Shown piece by piece: positions 59,842 to 64,000 of a stretch of DNA of 64,000 nt. Within the stretch, counting starts at the first letter, position 1. Each line of letters starts with the position of its first letter. Location: positions 186,001 to 250,000 of the forward strand of contig NZ_VJYI01000017.1 in assembly GCF_008065375.1 (NCBI RefSeq). The letters are read 5' to 3'. Both the position numbers and the translations under genes were made by a program. The stretch comes from Nonomuraea sp. SYSU D8015 (lineage in GTDB: Bacteria; Actinomycetota; Actinomycetes; Streptosporangiales; Streptosporangiaceae). The notes beneath the pieces were generated by a model, which saw only the letters and a program-made list of their open reading frames with translations, made no database searches and was not told the origin of the DNA.

Positions 59842-61190
59842 CGCGGGCTCTCCGACGCGGTGACGTCGACCGTGAACGGGACGGTGACGATCCGGTCGTC
59901 CACGGCGTACTGGGCCCAGGCCAGATACCGTCCGCCCTGGGGGAAGGTGAACGTGAAGCGCAGCCGGGACCCGCCGGAGCCCATCTCGTGCACGTGGCCC
60001 AGGAAGGACCCGTCCCGGCTGCGGACGATCAGGTGCCCGCCCATGCCCAGCCACGGCCGCACGCTCCCCGGGGCGTCCAGCTCGACCGTCGCCGGCCGGC
60101 CCGCGACGGGAACGGCAGGCTGCAACCGCGGCGCCGCACCGCCCCCACCGGCGGCGTCCGGCTGAGCGCCGGAGCCGTCGCCGGCATCTGCCCCCGGCCC
60201 GTCTTCGCCGTCCTCGGCGGCCCGCGACCCCTCGCCCGAGCTTTCCGGCCCCTGGCCGCCGACGCTGAACCGGCCCATGAGCAGTTGCCCGCCGGAGTCC
60301 TCCCGTTCCAGCTCGGCATGCGCCACGTACGCCCCCGCCCGATCCGCCCGAAGCCGGACCTCCAGCCGCCCGGGAGCGGTGCGCAGCGGATGCACGTGGC
60401 GGAAGTACCGCCCGTCCTCGCTGGTGACGATCACGTGGGCGAGCGCCTCGTGGTGGATCGCGAGGTCGTCCACCGGCCGCCCCGTGGACCCGTCGACGAG
60501 ATCGACCCGCAACGTGAACTCCTCTCCCGCGGCCGGCCGCTCCGGCACCGTCTCCATCCGCGCCTGCACGAACGGCCGCCCTCCCGCCTGAGTCGTCACG
60601 ACGGGCGGCGCGCCGTCGGGCGGCCCCGCGGGCACCATCGGCTCGAACACGATGACCATGACGGCCACCGTCACCCCGGCCGCGGCGCCGCCGCCCAGCA
60701 GCACGGCGCGGCCCGGCCGGGACAGCGCCCCGGTGAGCAGCCCGCCCACCAGCAGCAGCCCCGCCACGAAGAACCCGCCGTAGATCAGGAACTCCGCCCC
60801 GGACCCGTGCTCCACGAGCACGCGGAACGGCACCACGGCGACCTCGCCACCGGCCCGCAGCGTGAGCTCGTGCGGCCCGGTCCGCTCCACCCTCAGCTCC
60901 GTGTACCGCGGGTCGCGGGTTGCGGCCCTGGCCACGCCCGTGACCGTGCGGCCGTCCTCTACCGACCGCACCTTGAGCTCGACCGGCAGGCCGGCGACCG
61001 GCTGGAAGGCGATGACCCCGATCCGCAGCGGCCCGGGGACCCGCGCCGTCCCTTTGATCACCACCGTGAGCTCCGTGCCCGCGATCGTCTGGGCGATCCG
61101 CAGGTCCGCCCCGGCCGAGACGTTGTGCGCCGCGGCCGGGGACGCGCATGCCAGCACCAGCACGGCGACCAGGCACAGGAGCCGGATCAT
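59838..61190 (-). CDS. Exported two-domain beta-sandwich membrane protein, unknown
   Basis: 450 aa with a signal peptide (1-21, cleaved before HNVSAG), an N-terminal CopC-like or Ig-like domain, a hydrophobic hairpin (about 135-185), then a tandem of two YtkA/FixH-like domains (VERPAAGEEFTLRVDL-type strands, RHVHPLRTAPGRLEVRLRAD; then MGGHLIVRSRDGSFLGHVHE, GGRYLAWAQYAV). Repeated HVH motifs could bind copper. Start and stop both overlap neighbours by ATGA, so the trio is one translationally coupled unit. Confidence 0.82.
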   Translation of the reverse strand: MIRLLCLVAVLVLACASPAAAHNVSAGADLRIAQTIAGTELTVVIKGTARVPGPLRIGVIAFQPVAGLPVELKVRSVEDGRTVTGVARAATRDPRYTELRVERTGPHELTLRAGGEVAVVPFRVLVEHGSGAEFLIYGGFFVAGLLLVGGLLTGALSRPGRAVLLGGGAAAGVTVAVMVIVFEPMVPAGPPDGAPPVVTTQAGGRPFVQARMETVPERPAAGEEFTLRVDLVDGSTGRPVDDLAIHHEALAHVIVTSEDGRYFRHVHPLRTAPGRLEVRLRADRAGAYVAHAELEREDSGGQLLMGRFSVGGQGPESSGEGSRAAEDGEDGPGADAGDGSGAQPDAAGGGGAAPRLQPAVPVAGRPATVELDAPGSVRPWLGMGGHLIVRSRDGSFLGHVHEMGSGGSRLRFTFTFPQGGRYLAWAQYAVDDRIVTVPFTVDVTASESPR

Positions 61191-62371
61191 GCCCTGTCTA
61201 CGGGCTCCGGCACGGCCGCGTCGGACGGAGCGGCCGCGTCGGACGGAGCGGTCGTGCCGGATGGGGCGGTCACGTCGGGCTGAGGGGCCGGGGTCGATGG
61301 GGCGGTCGCGTTGGACGGAACGGTCGCGTTGGGCAGGAACAGCGCGCCGAGCACGAGCCCGATCAGCCCGGCCACGATCGGCGCGCCGGTCCACAGCTCC
61401 GGCACGGCGGGCAGCCCGCCGCCGGTCGCCGAGGCGACCCCGATGTACAACGACCACGTGGCGAAGCCCGACAACCCGGCGAACGCCCAGTAGGCGGTCC
61501 GCCGCTCCCCGGACGGGCGCAGCCACAGGATCAGCAGATCGCTCACGAGTCCCGCGGCCACGACCGCCAGCAGGACGGGGAGGTTCTCGAACGCCGTCTG
61601 CGCGCCCGGCATGAGCACCGCCACCGCGTACATGATGGTCACGCTCCCGAACGGCAGCCGCCACCGGCGCACCATGAGCAGCACGGGGGCCAGCAGCACG
61701 ACGTTGGTGAGGGCCATCGCGGTGGCCAGCCGGTCGGCGCTCGGGCCGTCCAGGCGGGAGAACGCCTCGACGATGCCCATGGGACGCCACTGCAGGGCGT
61801 CGCCGTACGACAGGAACAGCGACACCAGCGTGGTCGCGAACGCCAGCCCGACCAGCGCCGGCACCAGGCGGCCGAGCGACGGGGCGGCGCCCACGTCCGG
61901 GGCGTTCCACGCGGAGCGGAGCGGCGTGGTGATGATGAGCAGCATCGTCGTGACCAGCCCCAGGTGCGACGGGCTGAACAGGATGTCGATGGACTGCTCG
62001 ATGCCGAGGAGGGTGTGCCACATCATGTCGGCGAAGCCGAACGCGGCGAATCCCGGAATCGCGACGAGCCCCGCCAGATAGCCCTTGGGCACCGCCGCCA
62101 CGCCCTGCCGGCCGGCCCGCACGTTGCGCCACACCTGCCAGATGATCCAGCCGGAGACGGCCGCGAAACCCGAGTAGAAGGCCGCGTGCCAGGGGGTGAA
62201 GAACGTCTCCAGCTCGGCGAGGTTGGTGTGCGCCCAGGCGTCGATCATCAGCCCGATGCCGAACCACACCCCCAGGAGCGCCGTGACGAGGTCCGTACGG
62301 GGCGAAACCCATTCGCGCGGTTCTCCGGTGTCCGCCAGTAATCGCCGTATGCCGACATTTGCCAAAGCCAC
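61187..62371 (-). CDS. Polytopic membrane protein, first gene of the three-gene operon
   Basis: 394 aa from GTG 62371 (RBS GGGAGG). About eight to nine helices (DLVTALLGVWFGIGLMIDAW, AAFYSGFAAVSGWIIW and so on). Conserved His residues occur near or in helices (AWAHTN, FFTPWHAAFYSG, MMWHTL, SPSHLG), suggesting metal or heme binding. The C-terminal 45 residues are a low-complexity Ala/Pro/Thr/Ser tail from short repeats. I do not recognise the family. Confidence 0.85.
   Translation of the reverse strand: MALANVGIRRLLADTGEPREWVSPRTDLVTALLGVWFGIGLMIDAWAHTNLAELETFFTPWHAAFYSGFAAVSGWIIWQVWRNVRAGRQGVAAVPKGYLAGLVAIPGFAAFGFADMMWHTLLGIEQSIDILFSPSHLGLVTTMLLIITTPLRSAWNAPDVGAAPSLGRLVPALVGLAFATTLVSLFLSYGDALQWRPMGIVEAFSRLDGPSADRLATAMALTNVVLLAPVLLMVRRWRLPFGSVTIMYAVAVLMPGAQTAFENLPVLLAVVAAGLVSDLLILWLRPSGERRTAYWAFAGLSGFATWSLYIGVASATGGGLPAVPELWTGAPIVAGLIGLVLGALFLPNATVPSNATAPSTPAPQPDVTAPSGTTAPSDAAAPSDAAVPEPVDRA
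61192..61330 (-). repeat. Low-complexity 18-bp-like repeats in the membrane protein tail
   Basis: Imperfect units around gcggccgcgtcggacgga encode runs such as TAPSDAAAPSDAAVPEP at the C-terminus. Confidence 0.6.
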
Positions 62372-62684
62372 CTTGAGCCTCCCTTCGCTGATTCGATCTT
62401 TCCAGATGCGGCGGGAATGCGCGGCACCGGATTTCCGCCCGCGCGTGGCATTGAGTAATGGCCTATTCGCGCTCGGTCTTATTCGTGCTGTGGGTGACGC
62501 CGAATAACGGAATGTCAATGGAATCGCCGCTTCGGGCGTCGGCTCCGCGCCCTTGATGTGAGCCGGATCACACGAATTCTCAGGCCCGGGCGGTCACCTC
62601 TTCGCCGCCGCGACCGTCATAGCGGTGGTCCCGCGGATCAGGGGCCGCCTGAATCCATGGACATCTCATGAGGAGTGCGAGCAC
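62372..62684. other. Divergent promoter region, AT-richer
   Basis: Separates the three-gene operon from the FAD oxidoreductase. Apart from the CRP-like site at 62557 I see no further motif; 62440-62520 is AT-richer than average. Confidence 0.5.
62557..62572. promoter_or_regulatory. CRP-type site
   Basis: TGTGAGCCGGATCACA matches TGTGA-N6-TCACA, though without the central TA of the GlxR consensus found at 19752. It is 113 bp upstream of the oxidoreductase start and 186 bp upstream of the divergent operon. Confidence 0.5.
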
Positions 62685-63998
62685 ATGACGAACACCGACC
62701 TGCGCAGCGCCGTCAAGGGCCGGGTCCTGCTGCCCGGCGACGACGGGTTCGAACAGGCGTCCAAGGCGTGGAACCTGGCGGTGGAGCAACGGGTGGCCGC
62801 GGTCGTCGAGGCCGAGGACGCCGGCGACGTGGCGGCCGTCGTCGGGTACGCCCGCCGATCCGGCCTGGCCGTCAGCGCCCAGCCGAGCGGCCACGGCGCC
62901 TCCGGCGACGTCGACGGCGTGATCTTGCTGCGTACCGGCAGGCTGGGCGGCGTCGAGGTGAACCCGGAGGAGCGGACCGCCCGCGTCGGCGCGGGCGTCA
63001 CCTGGGGGCGGGTCCTGGCCGAGGCGGGGCCGCACGGGCTGACCGGGCTGGCCGGCAGCAGCCCGGTCGTGAGCGTGACCGGATACACCCTCGGCGGCGG
63101 GCTGAGCTGGTTCGGCCGCAAGCACGGCTTCGCCGCCGACAGCGTGCGGGCCTTCGACCTCGTCACCGCCGGCGGCGAGCGGGCCAGGGTGACGGCCGAC
63201 TCCGACCCCGACCTGTTCTGGGCGCTGCGCGGCGGAGGCGGCGACTTCGCGCTCGTGACCGCCGTCGAGTTCGGCCTCCACCCGGCGCCGTCCCTGTACG
63301 GGGGCCGCGTGATGTGGCCGGGTCACCGCACCCGCGAGGTGTTCGACGCCTTCATGGAGATCACCGCCGAGGCCCCGGACGAGCTGTCCGTCTGGTTCAA
63401 CCGGATGCAGTTCCCGCAGGCGCCGCCCATGGTCGCGGTCGACGCCGCCTTCCTCGGGGACGAGGCCGAGGGACGGGCGCTGCTGGCCCGCCTGGACAAG
63501 ATCGACGACGTGATCGCCGACAAGCGCGGGCCGGTCGCCGTGGCCGACCTGGGCGACATCACCGCCGAGCCCACCGATCCGGTGCCCGGCCGCTCGCGGG
63601 CCGAGCTGCTGACGGGGGTGGACGACGCCGTCGTCGAGGCGCTGCTGGGTGGGCCGATCGAGCCGCTGATGGGGCTGCAGCTCAGGCATCTGGGCGGTGC
63701 GCTGGCCGCGTCCCGGCCCGGTGCGGGGCCGAGCGGGCCGGTGGCGGAGCCGTACCTGCTGTACATGTTGGGGGCGGCGATCAACCCGGAACTGTCCGCG
63801 GCCGTGGGGGGCAAGCAGGCCTGGGTGGTGGAGGAGCTCGGGGCGCGGGTCAGCGGGCGGAAGCCGTACACGATGCTGGGGCGCGGGGAGCGGGCGGAGG
63901 CGGCGTTCTCCGCTGAGGCGATCGCACGGCTGCGGGAGATCAAGCGGGACCGGGACCCGGAGGGTGTGCTGCGCGCCAACTTCCCGATCCTGGCCTAG
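62685..63998 (+). CDS. BBE-type FAD-binding oxidoreductase
   Basis: 437 aa from ATG 62685 (RBS AGGAG, 9 nt). PCMH/VAO FAD-binding domain with AQPSGHGASGDVDGVILLRT (the His that can carry covalent FAD), YTLGGGLSWFGRKHG, where the Cys of bicovalent enzymes is absent, and LFWALRGGGGDFALVT. The C-terminal BBE motif region is present (YTMLGRGERAEAAFSAEAIA, DPEGVLRANFPI). Probably a mono-covalent flavoprotein oxidising an alcohol or sugar. Confidence 0.92.
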   Translation: MTNTDLRSAVKGRVLLPGDDGFEQASKAWNLAVEQRVAAVVEAEDAGDVAAVVGYARRSGLAVSAQPSGHGASGDVDGVILLRTGRLGGVEVNPEERTARVGAGVTWGRVLAEAGPHGLTGLAGSSPVVSVTGYTLGGGLSWFGRKHGFAADSVRAFDLVTAGGERARVTADSDPDLFWALRGGGGDFALVTAVEFGLHPAPSLYGGRVMWPGHRTREVFDAFMEITAEAPDELSVWFNRMQFPQAPPMVAVDAAFLGDEAEGRALLARLDKIDDVIADKRGPVAVADLGDITAEPTDPVPGRSRAELLTGVDDAVVEALLGGPIEPLMGLQLRHLGGALAASRPGAGPSGPVAEPYLLYMLGAAINPELSAAVGGKQAWVVEELGARVSGRKPYTMLGRGERAEAAFSAEAIARLREIKRDRDPEGVLRANFPILA

Positions 63999-64000
63999 CT

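Overview
The window is about 71-75% GC by eye, with almost every third codon position G or C, many GTG starts, four-base ATGA/GTGA gene overlaps and several probable leaderless promoters. That is an actinomycete. The gene content (large secreted proteases and glycosidases, a SARP/AfsR-like regulator, DUF5708, DUF998, DUF5937, DGPF/ECF42 and ECF41 modules, a mycothiol-dependent enzyme) fits Streptosporangiales, for example Nonomuraea-like soil actinomycetes. The genus is an inference. No rRNA, tRNA, CRISPR array or prophage was seen.

Layout. 1-10.7 kb: tail of an upstream gene, a secreted subtilase, two overlapping paralogous TrmB/LuxR-type regulators (the second with a 15-bp minisatellite linker), a maleylpyruvate isomerase-like enzyme, a deletion scar, a GlxA-type AraC regulator, a MarR regulator with a secreted partner, and a stand-alone GIY-YIG (UvrC-like) nuclease. 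10.9-20.3 kb: a 980-aa HEAT-like orphan, an ECF41 sigma factor with a flavin oxidoreductase, a PPOX protein, a decayed DGPF/ECF42 module lying tail-to-tail with an intact one, and a divergent gene pair whose whole promoter region is a nested inverted repeat centred on a CRP/GlxR-type site. 20.5-28 kb: MFS exporter with a DUF5937 regulator, then a TetR/quinone-reductase pair bracketed by two IS5-like transposase remnants, and a secreted alpha/beta hydrolase.

28-39 kb: a TetR-ferredoxin-P450 operon with a strong leaderless promoter; a Dpp/Opp-type importer lacking its ATPases, with a Zur-like box at its promoter; a FadD-type ligase, a GAF-LuxR regulator and a Tm-1-like/PEP-hydrolase pair, with C-rich/G-rich inverted repeats on both sides of the regulator gene. 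38.7-46 kb: secreted small protein, secreted EEP-fold nuclease/phosphatase, a 1068-aa SARP-NB-ARC-TPR regulator, and two cell-wall hydrolases (M23 and amidase_2) carrying nearly identical SapA-like C-terminal modules.

46-58.7 kb is the most coherent system: a LacI repressor, a GH43 beta-xylosidase, a GH3 glycosidase, a CUT1 importer of the LplB/YtcP/lipoprotein type, a DUF624 membrane protein and a GH67 alpha-glucuronidase. Together they would import methylglucuronoxylan fragments (aldouronates) and take them to xylose and (methyl)glucuronate. Three GAAAGTTTC boxes tie the repressor, GH43 and GH3/transporter transcription units together. 58.8-64 kb: a small membrane protein, a three-gene overlapping operon of membrane/exported proteins with a FixH/YtkA-like member, and a BBE-type FAD oxidoreductase, with a second CRP-like site between the last two units.

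The best candidates for something undescribed are the mirror-symmetric divergent promoter at 19.7-19.8 kb, the SapA-like module shared by two wall hydrolases, the ATPase-less importer under a Zur-like box, and the three-gene operon at 59.5-62.4 kb.
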